From the NCBI GenBank assembly GCA_013373635.1, contig JABXHN010000025.1, positions 1-58,907 on the forward strand: 58,907 bases of DNA. Reading direction: 5' to 3'. Below are positions 1 to 7,549 of the stretch, piece after piece. Positions within the stretch are counted from its first letter, which is position 1. Each line of letters opens with the position of its first letter. A model generated the notes under the pieces. The model was not told the DNA's origin. It saw only the letters and a list, made by a program, of their open reading frames with translations, and made no database searches. A program made the translations under genes and the position numbers. The DNA comes from Flavobacteriaceae bacterium. GTDB lineage: Bacteria; Bacteroidota; Bacteroidia; Flavobacteriales; Flavobacteriaceae.

Positions 1-130
1 CAAACTGATGTGCTCCTTTTTGCCACAACCACTGATACACTTGATTTCCTCTAAAAGCACTATCCCCCCTAGATACAAAAAAGTCTCTAAGTGCGTCCTT
101 ATCCATGGAACGAATATCTTTTTTAGGCAT
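1..130 (-). CDS. rlmN: 23S rRNA (adenine-2503-C2)-methyltransferase RlmN, N-terminal part only
   Basis: The minus strand reads from an ATG at 130 down to the window edge, giving 43 codons that begin MPKKDIRSMDKDALRDFF and continue with FRGNQVYQWLWQKGAHQF. This matches the RlmN amino terminus (a short lead, then an FRxxQxxxWLW(Q)K motif) that precedes the radical-SAM core. RlmN methylates A2503 of 23S rRNA and A37 of some tRNAs. The gene is cut by the window border, so the radical-SAM CxxxCxxC motif cannot be seen. It is divergent from the acyltransferase gene. The call rests on only 43 residues, but the motif is distinctive. Confidence 0.85.
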   Translation of the reverse strand, partial: MPKKDIRSMDKDALRDFFVSRGDSAFRGNQVYQWLWQKGAHQF

Positions 131-146
131 AGTGCAAAATTTATTG

Positions 147-154
147 CAAATATA
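147..154 (-). promoter_or_regulatory. Candidate Bacteroidota -7 box for rlmN
   Basis: The minus strand carries TATATTTG, a perfect match to the Bacteroidota -7 consensus TAnnTTTG, 17 bases before the rlmN ATG. No clear TTG -33 element lies at the usual 17-23 base spacing, so only the -7 element is claimed. Confidence 0.5.
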
Positions 155-254
155 GACAACTATTGAGCACTGAGAGTGATAATATTAAAAAAACAGAAAT
201 ACACCAATGGATAAACTTTGTATATTTAAAACCTAACCAATTAACAATCAGACT

Positions 255-1382
255 GTGTACAAAGATTCAAAATCTCATTACCTCATTTTAGATGCCCTAA
301 GAGGTATCGCTGCCATTATTGTTGTTTTCTTTCATATTTTTGAAGTATTCGCAAATGGAGATCATACCAAATTAATTATCAACCATGGGTATCTTGCAGT
401 AGATTTCTTTTTTGCACTCTCAGGATTTGTCATTGGGTATGCTTATGACGATCGTTGGAATTCAATGAATCTTAAGAGCTTTTTTAAGAGACGATTGATA
501 CGATTACACCCTATGATTATTATAGGTATGATCATTGGTGCTTTACTTTATTATTTTCAGTTTGGTCCTCTTTTCCCATTCATATCAGAAACACCAGTTT
601 GGAAGCTACTGATTGTAATGCTTATCGGAATGACACTTCTTCCTCTTACTCCCTCAATGGAGATTAGAGGTTGGACAGAGATGCATCCTTTAAACGGACC
701 CGCATGGTCCTTGTTCTTTGAATACATTGCAAATATTTTATATGCCTTATGGCTTCGCAAACTTTCGAATAAATGGATTGCTACACTTGCATTTATAGCT
801 GGAAGTGTACTAATTCATATGGCTGTAACCAGAGGGGATATCATCGGAGGTTGGGCATTGAATTCTGAACAAATCTATGTGGGATTCACCCGCTTACTCT
901 ACCCATTTCTAGCCGGTTTATTACTTTCTAGAATCTCTAAACCCAAGAAACTCAACAATGCATTTCTATGGACAACACTGATACTTACTATTGTATTAGC
1001 TATTCCAAGAATTGGTGGAGCTCAGCAAGGATACCTCAATGGAATTTACGATTCTCTAATCGTAATCGTTGTATTTCCAATTCTGGTTTATATGGGATCT
1101 TGTGGTCAAATCGTTTCTGATCGAGTAAAAAAACTAGCGACTTTCTTAGGAAATTTATCCTATCCTTTATACATCACTCATTATCCAATTATGTATATTT
1201 TTATGGCCTGGGTTGCTCGAAATGAGCTCTATGTCGATCCAACCTCAACAGATAAATTACCACAATTGATCATCGCTTCTCTAGCAACACTGATTACTTC
1301 TATTTTATTGGGACACTATTTATTTAAAATCTACGATCTACCAATTCGATCTTGGTTGACCAAAAAATGGATGAATAAATAA
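255..1382 (+). CDS. Acyltransferase-3 family membrane protein (OafA/YrhL type)
   Basis: A 375-residue integral membrane protein. It begins with the family signature: LDALRGIAAIIVVFFHIFE (about residues 13-31) contains the arginine and histidine of the R-x(10)-H active-site motif, followed by FFFALSGFVIGY (about 51-62). About ten hydrophobic helices follow, and the end is basic. The family transfers acyl (often acetyl) groups to cell-surface sugars such as O-antigen, capsule or peptidoglycan; the substrate cannot be deduced here. The start is GTG at 255, just before the conserved YLILDALRG stretch, and no ATG fits as well. The gene stands alone between rlmN and queA and has no glycan-synthesis neighbours. 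A TATATTTA sequence at 221-228 is a weak promoter candidate. Confidence 0.85.
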   Translation: MYKDSKSHYLILDALRGIAAIIVVFFHIFEVFANGDHTKLIINHGYLAVDFFFALSGFVIGYAYDDRWNSMNLKSFFKRRLIRLHPMIIIGMIIGALLYYFQFGPLFPFISETPVWKLLIVMLIGMTLLPLTPSMEIRGWTEMHPLNGPAWSLFFEYIANILYALWLRKLSNKWIATLAFIAGSVLIHMAVTRGDIIGGWALNSEQIYVGFTRLLYPFLAGLLLSRISKPKKLNNAFLWTTLILTIVLAIPRIGGAQQGYLNGIYDSLIVIVVFPILVYMGSCGQIVSDRVKKLATFLGNLSYPLYITHYPIMYIFMAWVARNELYVDPTSTDKLPQLIIASLATLITSILLGHYLFKIYDLPIRSWLTKKWMNK

Positions 1383-1387
1383 TGGTA

Positions 1388-1417
1388 TAAAAAAACCCGA
1401 CTATTTCAATCGGGTTT
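1388..1417 (-). terminator. Intrinsic terminator downstream of queA
   Basis: An 8-bp stem (1393-1400 with 1410-1417, AAACCCGA/TCGGGTTT) is followed on the minus strand by a run of U (As at 1388-1395 on the plus strand). It lies between the convergent acyltransferase and queA genes. The U-tract faces queA, so termination is stronger for the minus strand, although the hairpin may also slow plus-strand transcripts. Confidence 0.8.
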
Positions 1418-1439
1418 CTGATATTCGAGTTCTAACTGA

Positions 1440-2489
1440 TTATAAAATCAACATAGCATCTCCGTAAGAGTAGAACTTATAGCCTTGTTCTACTGCTTCT
1501 TTGTATGCTTTTTTCATCAAATCATGCCCCATAAAGGCTGAAATCATCATCAAAAGAGTTGATTTAGGCGTGTGAAAATTGGTAATCATACAGTTTGCAA
1601 TACTAAAATCATACGGTGGAAAAATAAACTTATTGGTCCATCCTTCGTAGGGGTTTAGAGTTTGCTCTGAACTAACAGAAGATTCTAATCCTCTCATAAC
1701 CGTTGTACCAACAGCACAAACTCTTTTTTTATGAAGTTTAGCATTGTTGACAACCGCTACAGATTCTTCAGGTATCACTAATTCTTCAGAATCCATTTTG
1801 TGTTTTGATAAATCTTCTACTTCAACTGGATTAAAGGTTCCCAATCCAACGTGAAGGGTCAATTCTGCAAAATTAACTCCTTTAATTTCTAAACGCTTTA
1901 GCAAGTGTTTTGAAAAGTGCAATCCTGCAGTAGGAGCTGCTACAGCACCTTCATTTTTAGCGTAGATGGTTTGATAACGCTCTTCATCATCTGGCTCTAC
2001 CTCTCTTTTGATATATTTTGGAAGTGGTGTTTCTCCGAGATCTCTAAGTTTTTTTCTAAACTCTGTGTATGAACCGTCGTATAAGAAACGTAGGGTTCTT
2101 CCTCTTGAAGTTGTATTGTCTATTACTTCAGCTACTAATGAATCATCATCACCAAAGTAAAGTTTGTTTCCAATACGAATCTTACGAGCTGGATCTACTA
2201 GCACATCCCACAAACGTTGTTCCTCATTTAATTCTCGTAATAAGAACACTTCAATTCTAGCTCCAGTCTTTTCTTTGTTCCCGTATAGACGCGCTGGAAA
2301 CACCTTAGTATTATTGAGTACCATCACATCGTCTTGGTCAAAATAATCGATTAGGTCTTTAAAATATTTGTGTTCAATACTTCCATCCTTTCTATTGATG
2401 ACCATCAAACGAGCCTCGTCTCTGTGCTCAGATGGATATTCTGCTAATAGTTCTTTCGGAAGATCAAAATTAAAATGAGATAACTTCAT
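1440..2489 (-). CDS. queA: tRNA preQ1(34) S-adenosylmethionine ribosyltransferase-isomerase QueA
   Basis: 349 residues, the normal QueA length. The start [22 protein letters not shown] matches the family opening (FxFxLPxxLIAxxP). Further matches are [24 protein letters not shown] and [16 protein letters not shown], the last forming the conserved catalytic core. QueA transfers ribose from SAM to preQ1 at position 34 of GUN-anticodon tRNAs to make epoxyqueuosine. A queuosine-precursor transporter of the YhhQ family is encoded elsewhere in this window (51226-51936), which suggests the cell can import queuosine precursors. The gene has its own promoter upstream and a terminator downstream, so it appears monocistronic. 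Confidence 0.97.
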   Translation of the reverse strand: MKLSHFNFDLPKELLAEYPSEHRDEARLMVINRKDGSIEHKYFKDLIDYFDQDDVMVLNNTKVFPARLYGNKEKTGARIEVFLLRELNEEQRLWDVLVDPARKIRIGNKLYFGDDDSLVAEVIDNTTSRGRTLRFLYDGSYTEFRKKLRDLGETPLPKYIKREVEPDDEERYQTIYAKNEGAVAAPTAGLHFSKHLLKRLEIKGVNFAELTLHVGLGTFNPVEVEDLSKHKMDSEELVIPEESVAVVNNAKLHKKRVCAVGTTVMRGLESSVSSEQTLNPYEGWTNKFIFPPYDFSIANCMITNFHTPKSTLLMMISAFMGHDLMKKAYKEAVEQGYKFYSYGDAMLIL

Positions 2490-2514
2490 AGTTGTATAGA
2501 TTCAATTTTTATAA

Positions 2515-2552
2515 AGGTTGCAAATATACAACCTCAACTAGGGGGTTGTCAA
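2515..2552 (-). promoter_or_regulatory. queA promoter with an inverted repeat around the -7 box
   Basis: On the minus strand a TTG (2552-2550) is followed after 21 bases by TATATTTG (2528-2521), a perfect TAnnTTTG box. The -7 box is exactly framed by a perfect inverted repeat, AGGTTG-TATATTTG-CAACCT (2534-2515). A further GGTTG/CAACC-type element lies just upstream at 2543-2548. The promoter call fits the Bacteroidota pattern; an operator role for the repeat is inference. Confidence 0.6.
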
Positions 2553-2568
2553 GTAAATAGCAATAAAT

Positions 2569-3819
2569 CTAATGAGATACTCCTATTCCTATGGTTTGCA
2601 TATCCTCCCAGAAGTCAGGAAAGGACTTGGTAACTACCATCGCATCTTCAACTTTGAAGGGAACTAAGAGGGCTAATGGGGCAAAAGCCATTGCCATTCG
2701 ATGATCGTTATAAGTTGCAACAGATACTCCCAGATTGTAATCACCCTCAAAGAGTTCTAATTGAAGTGATTTGTCATCGATAGTTACCTTGGCTCCGAAC
2801 TTAGAGAGTTCATTGTAAAGAGCTACAAGACGATCGGTCTCTTTTATCTTAAGTGTGTGTAATCCAGTCAATGAACAAGAAACACCCAAACCAAAACAAG
2901 TCACTGCTATTGTTTGAGCAATATCTGGAGCATTTGCTAAATCCCATACCAAACCTGAATTCTTCACCTTAGAAGATACTTCACTTATCTTTTTAAGCAC
3001 AATTGAATGTCCTTCATAGGTCGTTTCAACTCCTAATTCTGTGTAGATTTGTGCAAGAACAGAATCTCCTTGAAGAGAGTCTTTTTTATAGGAGGAGAGT
3101 TTAATTTGAGAACCTATATCAGCTAAGGCACAAAGGCTGTAGAAATAAGAAGCAGAACTCCAATCGGACTCCACCACTAATTCTTGTGCACTCACAGATG
3201 ACTTGTGTGCTACTTTGATTATTTGTCCTTCAAAACTAGTTGATACTCCTATGCTATCTAAAAGAGCTAGAGTCATTTTTATATAAGGAACCGAAGTGAT
3301 TTTTCCTTCTAGGTGTAACTCCAATCCATTGGGAAGACTCGGTGCAATTAGCAGTAGTGAGGAAATGTACTGACTACTGACATTGGCAGCCATCACTACT
3401 TTGTTTTGTTCTAATTTTTTTCCAGTAATTTTTAATGGAGGATAGCCTTCATTCTTGGTGTATTCAATTGAAGCTCCAAGCGATCGAAGGGCGTCAACTA
3501 AAATCTTTATAGGGCGTTCCTGCATACGTTTAGATCCAGTAAGTATAACCTCTTTCCCTTCGCGAGAAGCAAAATAGGAAGTCAAAAAACGCATGGCTGT
3601 TCCAGCGTGATGAATGTCCACTTCCCCTTGATTAATCTTTAATCCAGCTGCCATTGCAACTGCATCGTCAGAATTGGAGGTATTGCTAATACTAATCTTA
3701 TCAAAAAGCGCTTGTAATAACAAGAGTCTGTTGGTTTCACTCTTAGAACCTGTTATTTGTATGTCCGCTTGTAGGTTCTTTGACTTAGGCAAAGACAATT
3801 CAAAAGTATATAAAGACAT
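2569..3819 (-). CDS. aroA: 3-phosphoshikimate 1-carboxyvinyltransferase (EPSP synthase)
   Basis: 416 residues. It catalyses shikimate-3-phosphate + PEP to EPSP, the sixth shikimate-pathway step. Visible motifs in order are GSKSETNRLLLL (substrate-binding Lys and Arg), HAGTAMRFLTSYF, KRMQERPI, SSQYISSLLLIAP, SDWSSASYFYSL, PDIAQTIAV, KETDRLVAL (catalytic Glu/Arg) and DHRMAMAFAPLAL. The usual NAGT is HAGT here. It is the last gene of a tight minus-strand set: rsgA, dtd, the MazG-like gene and aroA are separated by only 1-4 bases. A terminator separates it from the upstream Phe/Tyr operon, so it may not follow the same attenuation control. Confidence 0.97.
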   Translation of the reverse strand: MSLYTFELSLPKSKNLQADIQITGSKSETNRLLLLQALFDKISISNTSNSDDAVAMAAGLKINQGEVDIHHAGTAMRFLTSYFASREGKEVILTGSKRMQERPIKILVDALRSLGASIEYTKNEGYPPLKITGKKLEQNKVVMAANVSSQYISSLLLIAPSLPNGLELHLEGKITSVPYIKMTLALLDSIGVSTSFEGQIIKVAHKSSVSAQELVVESDWSSASYFYSLCALADIGSQIKLSSYKKDSLQGDSVLAQIYTELGVETTYEGHSIVLKKISEVSSKVKNSGLVWDLANAPDIAQTIAVTCFGLGVSCSLTGLHTLKIKETDRLVALYNELSKFGAKVTIDDKSLQLELFEGDYNLGVSVATYNDHRMAMAFAPLALLVPFKVEDAMVVTKSFPDFWEDMQTIGIGVSH

Positions 3820-3823
3820 AGTC

Positions 3824-4150
3824 TTATTTTAATTTAGTGTTGTTGTGATGTCTATCGTGATCGCGTTTAGATTTGAGATCTAATTTTTTATCAAACGACT
3901 TTTGAAGATCTATTCCGGTTTGATTAGCTAAACAGAGAACTACAAATAAAACGTCTGCCAATTCTTCACCGAGATCTTTGTCTTTATCCGATTCCTTCTC
4001 AGATTGTTCTCCATAACGTCTGGCGATAATTCTAGCAACCTCTCCTACTTCTTCTGTGAGTTGAGCCATATTGGTCAGTTCGTTAAAATAACGAACTCCG
4101 TGGTTTTTAATCCACTCATCTACTGCTAATTGTGCGTTTTTGATATCCAT
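3824..4150 (-). CDS. MazG-like nucleotide pyrophosphohydrolase
   Basis: 108 residues, all-alpha. The MazG metal-binding signature is present: LTEEVGEVARI (E-E-x-x-E) at about residues 31-41, followed by GEELADVLFVVLCLAN with the E-x-x-D pair at about 62-77. Such single-domain proteins hydrolyse (d)NTPs to the monophosphate and PPi, often as a house-cleaning activity. The C-terminus is rich in Lys, Asp and His (KRDHDRHHN) and could bind metal. The stop lies 4 bases before the aroA start and the start 1 base after the dtd stop, so the genes are almost certainly cotranscribed. The substrate is unknown. Confidence 0.88.
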   Translation of the reverse strand: MDIKNAQLAVDEWIKNHGVRYFNELTNMAQLTEEVGEVARIIARRYGEQSEKESDKDKDLGEELADVLFVVLCLANQTGIDLQKSFDKKLDLKSKRDHDRHHNNTKLK

Positions 4151-4151
4151 C

Positions 4152-4604
4152 TTATTCTTTGTTATGTGTATCGATACTAATGGTAACAGGACCGTCGTTT
4201 AAAAGCGATACTTTCATATCTGCTCCAAAGACCCCTGTGCCTACTTTTTTTCCTAATTGCTGTTCACAGGCCACCACAAATCGCTCGTATAATTCATTAG
4301 CCACCTCAGGCTTAGCTGCGGTGATGTACGAGGGTCTATTGCCCTTTTTTGTCGCAGCGTACAATGTGAATTGACTCACGACAATTAAATCCTCTCCTAC
4401 CTCTAAAAGCGACTTATTCATCACTCCATTCTCATCGTTAAATATACGCAAGTTGAGTATTTTCTTAGACAACCAATCGATATCAGATTGTTCATCTATA
4501 TGTGTCACTCCTAGTAGGACCAAAAGACCTGAATCAATTTCAGAAATCGTCACACCTTCTACTACAACTCTAGCGTTTTTAACTCTTTGAATTACAGCTC
4601 TCAT
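4152..4604 (-). CDS. dtd: D-aminoacyl-tRNA deacylase Dtd
   Basis: 150 residues, full length. It begins MRAVIQRVKNARVVVEG, the standard Dtd opening. The active-site motif SQFTLYA lies at about residues 77-83 and the cross-subunit Gly-cisPro motif, here NDGPVTISID, near the end. Dtd hydrolyses D-amino acids (and mischarged glycine) from tRNA and acts as a dimer. It sits between rsgA and the MazG-like gene with gaps of 1-2 bases. In this window it forms part of a ribosome/translation-quality group ending in aroA. Confidence 0.97.
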   Translation of the reverse strand: MRAVIQRVKNARVVVEGVTISEIDSGLLVLLGVTHIDEQSDIDWLSKKILNLRIFNDENGVMNKSLLEVGEDLIVVSQFTLYAATKKGNRPSYITAAKPEVANELYERFVVACEQQLGKKVGTGVFGADMKVSLLNDGPVTISIDTHNKE

Positions 4605-4606
4605 TT

Positions 4607-5554
4607 TTATTCACTATAGTTATTAACCCTGTAATGTTCATCTTCACCTTCCATCATTTGAATATAAGAACGGTAACGAGACCAAGCGATACGATTTTCG
4701 TCCAGTGCTTCTTTAACGGCACAATGGGGCTCGTCTATATGAAGGCAGTTGTTAAACTTACAAGCTGATTTTAGTTTAAAAAACTCTGGAAAATAATCTC
4801 CAATGGTCTCCGGTTCCATATCAACGACACCAAAACCTTTAATACCAGGAGTATCAATAATTTGCCCTCCAAATGATAAATCATACATTTCTGCAAAGGT
4901 GGTCGTGTGTTGTCCTTGGCTGTACAACTCTGAAATTTCAGTAGTCTTTAATTTCAGCCCAGGTGATATCGCATTGATCAGGGTTGATTTACCAGTACCT
5001 GAATGACCTGAAACCAAAGTTGTTTGATCTTTCATCAGGTCGATAATTTGATCTAAACCTCTTTTTTTAATCGCAGAAATTTCCACACATTGATATCCAA
5101 TAGACTTGTAAAGCATTTGCAAGAATTGAGCTTCCTCTCTACTTTGATCCGTATACGAATCAGCCTTGTTAAAGACCAGTACTACAGGAATATCATAAGC
5201 CTCAGCAGTGACTAGAAAACGATCGATAAAGGCTGTAAGTGTCGGAGGATTATCAATGGTCACCAACAGTAATGCCAAGTCAATATTTGAGGCGATTATT
5301 TGAGTTTGTTTGGAGAGGTTAACCGACTTTCTAATGATATAGTTTTTGCGTTCCTCGATGGAATGAATAATACCAACAGTCTCATCTCCCTTTTTTTCTA
5401 CATCAAATTCAACCTGATCTCCGACCGCAATTGGATTGGTACTCTTAATTCCCTTTATTCGGAATTTTCCTTTGATACGGCATTCGTATACGTCACCTGA
5501 TGCTGTTTTCACAACATACCAACTACCAGTAGATTTGTATACGATTCCTTTCAC
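4607..5554 (-). CDS. rsgA: Ribosome small-subunit-dependent GTPase RsgA
   Basis: 315 residues. An N-terminal OB-fold (about 1-70) is followed by a circularly permuted GTPase. The NKAD (G4) motif comes before the P-loop GHSGTGKST (G1), then DTPGIKGFG (G3), and a C-terminal zinc motif C-x4-C-x-H-x5-C follows. RsgA assists late 30S maturation. The start codon is GTG at 5554, supported because the conserved family opening M-x-GIVYKSTGSWY begins there. A terminator for the upstream DAHP synthase gene lies about 15 bases upstream. A TATCTTTA sequence between that terminator and the GTG is a possible -7 box, which would give a very short or absent 5' UTR. Confidence 0.96.
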   Translation of the reverse strand: MKGIVYKSTGSWYVVKTASGDVYECRIKGKFRIKGIKSTNPIAVGDQVEFDVEKKGDETVGIIHSIEERKNYIIRKSVNLSKQTQIIASNIDLALLLVTIDNPPTLTAFIDRFLVTAEAYDIPVVLVFNKADSYTDQSREEAQFLQMLYKSIGYQCVEISAIKKRGLDQIIDLMKDQTTLVSGHSGTGKSTLINAISPGLKLKTTEISELYSQGQHTTTFAEMYDLSFGGQIIDTPGIKGFGVVDMEPETIGDYFPEFFKLKSACKFNNCLHIDEPHCAVKEALDENRIAWSRYRSYIQMMEGEDEHYRVNNYSE

Positions 5555-5565
5555 GGTCTAAAGAT

Positions 5566-5591
5566 AAAAAATAAGGGGCTTAAAAGCCCCC
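5566..5591 (-). terminator. Intrinsic terminator of the Phe/Tyr operon
   Basis: GGGGCT (minus strand 5590-5585) pairs with AGCCCC (5580-5575) around a 4-base loop. A U-rich tract follows on the minus strand. It lies 10 bases after the stop of the DAHP synthase/chorismate mutase gene and separates that operon from rsgA. Confidence 0.8.
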
Positions 5592-5599
5592 TATCCTCA

Positions 5600-6682
5600 T
5601 TAGTGGTTTACTATTTTTTCTTGGTGGTTAATCGATTCTTGGTGAATAGCTTTAAATAGTTTTAAAACAAATTCTTCACTAAGTCCTCTCTTTTCACCTT
5701 CTAAAATCATTCTTCCTAAAATTTCATTCCAACGGCTACTCTGTAATACAGATACGTTGTGTGCTTCTTTTAGTTGTCCAATAGCATCTGAAATTTTCAT
5801 ACGTTTTCCTAAACTCTCTAATAACTGCTCATCAATCACATCGATTTGAGAACGAAGCGTTCCAATTTCGTTGTTAAATGCCTGTTCAGGATCGTTTTGC
5901 TTACGCACTTTTAAGTCCTTCATCATTTTGATCAAAGAAGCTGGAGTCACTTGTTGAGGTGCATCAGACCATGCATTTTCAGGATCGTGATGTGTTTCGA
6001 TCATTAAACCATCGAAATTTAAATCAAGTGCCGTTTGACAAACTTCGTGAACCATGTCTCTCTTCCCAGTAATATGAGAAGGGTCGTTGATGATTGGTAA
6101 ATCAGGGAATCTTTGTTGTAATTCAATCGCTAATTGCCATTCAGGAATATTTCTGTACTTTGTTTTTTCATAAGTTGAGAAACCTCTGTGAATCACCCCT
6201 AAGTTTTTAATTCCAGCATTGTATAAACGCTCAACAGCACCTAACCACAAAGCTAAATCTGGATTTACTGGATTCTTAATAAGAACAATCTTATCAGTTC
6301 CTTTTAATTCATCAGCAATTTCTTGAATAATAAATGGAGATACAGTAGAACGAGCTCCAATCCACAATAAATCAACATCGTATTCCAAAGCGAGTTTAAC
6401 GTGATCTTTGTTTGCAACTTCAGTAGCTGTTTTTAATCCAGTCTCTTCTCTTACTTTTTGTAACCATTTTAATCCTAAAGCACCAACACCTTCAAATCCT
6501 CCTGGTCTTGTTCTAGGCTTCCAAATACCCGCTCTAAAATAATTTACATCCGTGTCTTTAAGCTCGTGAGCTATTTTCAACACTTGCTCTTCTGTTTCAG
6601 CACTACAGGGTCCTGCAATCACTAGGGGATGATCTAAGTTCATATCATCCAACCACTTTCTCAAATTCTTTGAATTTTCCAT
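5600..6682 (-). CDS. Bifunctional DAHP synthase / chorismate mutase
   Basis: 360 residues with two domains. Residues about 1-265 are a type-I DAHP synthase of the KDPG-aldolase-like (AroF-I beta) subfamily, shown by GPCSAET at 24-30, AGIWKPRTRPGGFEG and DPSHITGKRD. Residues about 272-360 are an AroQ-type chorismate mutase (LRSQIDVIDEQLLESLGKRM). It condenses PEP with erythrose-4-P and also converts chorismate to prephenate, so one protein covers the entry to the shikimate pathway and to the Phe/Tyr branch. In this subfamily the fused mutase can also act as a regulatory domain. It is the last gene of the operon, 8 bases after tyrA, with its own terminator. Confidence 0.95.
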   Translation of the reverse strand: MENSKNLRKWLDDMNLDHPLVIAGPCSAETEEQVLKIAHELKDTDVNYFRAGIWKPRTRPGGFEGVGALGLKWLQKVREETGLKTATEVANKDHVKLALEYDVDLLWIGARSTVSPFIIQEIADELKGTDKIVLIKNPVNPDLALWLGAVERLYNAGIKNLGVIHRGFSTYEKTKYRNIPEWQLAIELQQRFPDLPIINDPSHITGKRDMVHEVCQTALDLNFDGLMIETHHDPENAWSDAPQQVTPASLIKMMKDLKVRKQNDPEQAFNNEIGTLRSQIDVIDEQLLESLGKRMKISDAIGQLKEAHNVSVLQSSRWNEILGRMILEGEKRGLSEEFVLKLFKAIHQESINHQEKIVNH

Positions 6683-6690
6683 CGTTTTAA

Positions 6691-7548
6691 TTAATTATTA
6701 TGGGGAATCCCATTTAATATTTCCTTTATTTTATTCGTTTGTTCCATCTCGTTAAAAACAGCCTCATAAGCATCGTCTTCCATCAATTTCTTGAATGCTG
6801 TTAGATTAGAGATATACTCTTCTAATGCTTCAATAACATTAGATTTATTTTCAGCAAATATGGGAGTCCACATTGCTGGTGAACTTTTGGCAAGACGAAC
6901 CGTGCTTTCAAAACCTGATCCAGCCATGTCAAAAATATCATTTTCATTCTTTTCCTTTTCAATAACCGTCTTCCCTAACATAAAGGAGCTAATATGTGAT
7001 AGATGCGACACATATGCAATGTGCTTGTCATGTGACTTGGCGTTCATATAGCGAATTCTCATCCCTATAGCTCTAAAGAGCTCTACCGCTTTTTCCTGAA
7101 GTTTAAAAGCCGTGGCTTCCACTTCGCAGATGATCATTGTCTTGTCTTTATACAGTCCCTCTAAAGCTGCTTCTGGTCCAGAAAATTCAGTACCTGCAAT
7201 AGGGTGACATGCTAAAAAGTTTTTGCGATTGGTATGGCTCTTCACCGCCTCACAAATCGGTTCTTTGATCGATCCTGCGTCAAAAACCAGACAGTTGTCT
7301 GAGATTCGATCCAATACATCGACAAGAACTGGAACACTTACATCCACTGGAATACTAAGTATGACAACATCAGCCTTTGACAAATCCTCCATAGTAGCCT
7401 TGTGATCGATAATTCCCAGCTCCACAGCCTTGTCAAGAGTTGCCTCTCTTCTACTGATTCCGAAGAAATTAGCATCAGGGTATTGAGTTCTTAGGTCTTT
7501 TGCAAAAGACCCTCCTATTAAACCAACACCGATTAAAAATACATTCAT
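6691..7548 (-). CDS. tyrA: Prephenate dehydrogenase
   Basis: 285 residues. It begins MNVFLIGVGLIGGSFAKDL, a Rossmann GxGxxGG nucleotide-binding motif. The catalytic HPIAGTEFSGP motif lies at about residues 115-125, and the helical SHLSHISSFML segment is typical of TyrA. It oxidatively decarboxylates prephenate to 4-hydroxyphenylpyruvate. There is no fused chorismate mutase; the mutase is fused to the next gene instead. The start is 1 base after the aminotransferase stop. No C-terminal ACT domain is visible, so regulation may be transcriptional (the leader upstream of pheA) rather than by direct Tyr binding. Confidence 0.95.
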   Translation of the reverse strand: MNVFLIGVGLIGGSFAKDLRTQYPDANFFGISRREATLDKAVELGIIDHKATMEDLSKADVVILSIPVDVSVPVLVDVLDRISDNCLVFDAGSIKEPICEAVKSHTNRKNFLACHPIAGTEFSGPEAALEGLYKDKTMIICEVEATAFKLQEKAVELFRAIGMRIRYMNAKSHDKHIAYVSHLSHISSFMLGKTVIEKEKNENDIFDMAGSGFESTVRLAKSSPAMWTPIFAENKSNVIEALEEYISNLTAFKKLMEDDAYEAVFNEMEQTNKIKEILNGIPHNN

Positions 7549-7549
7549 C

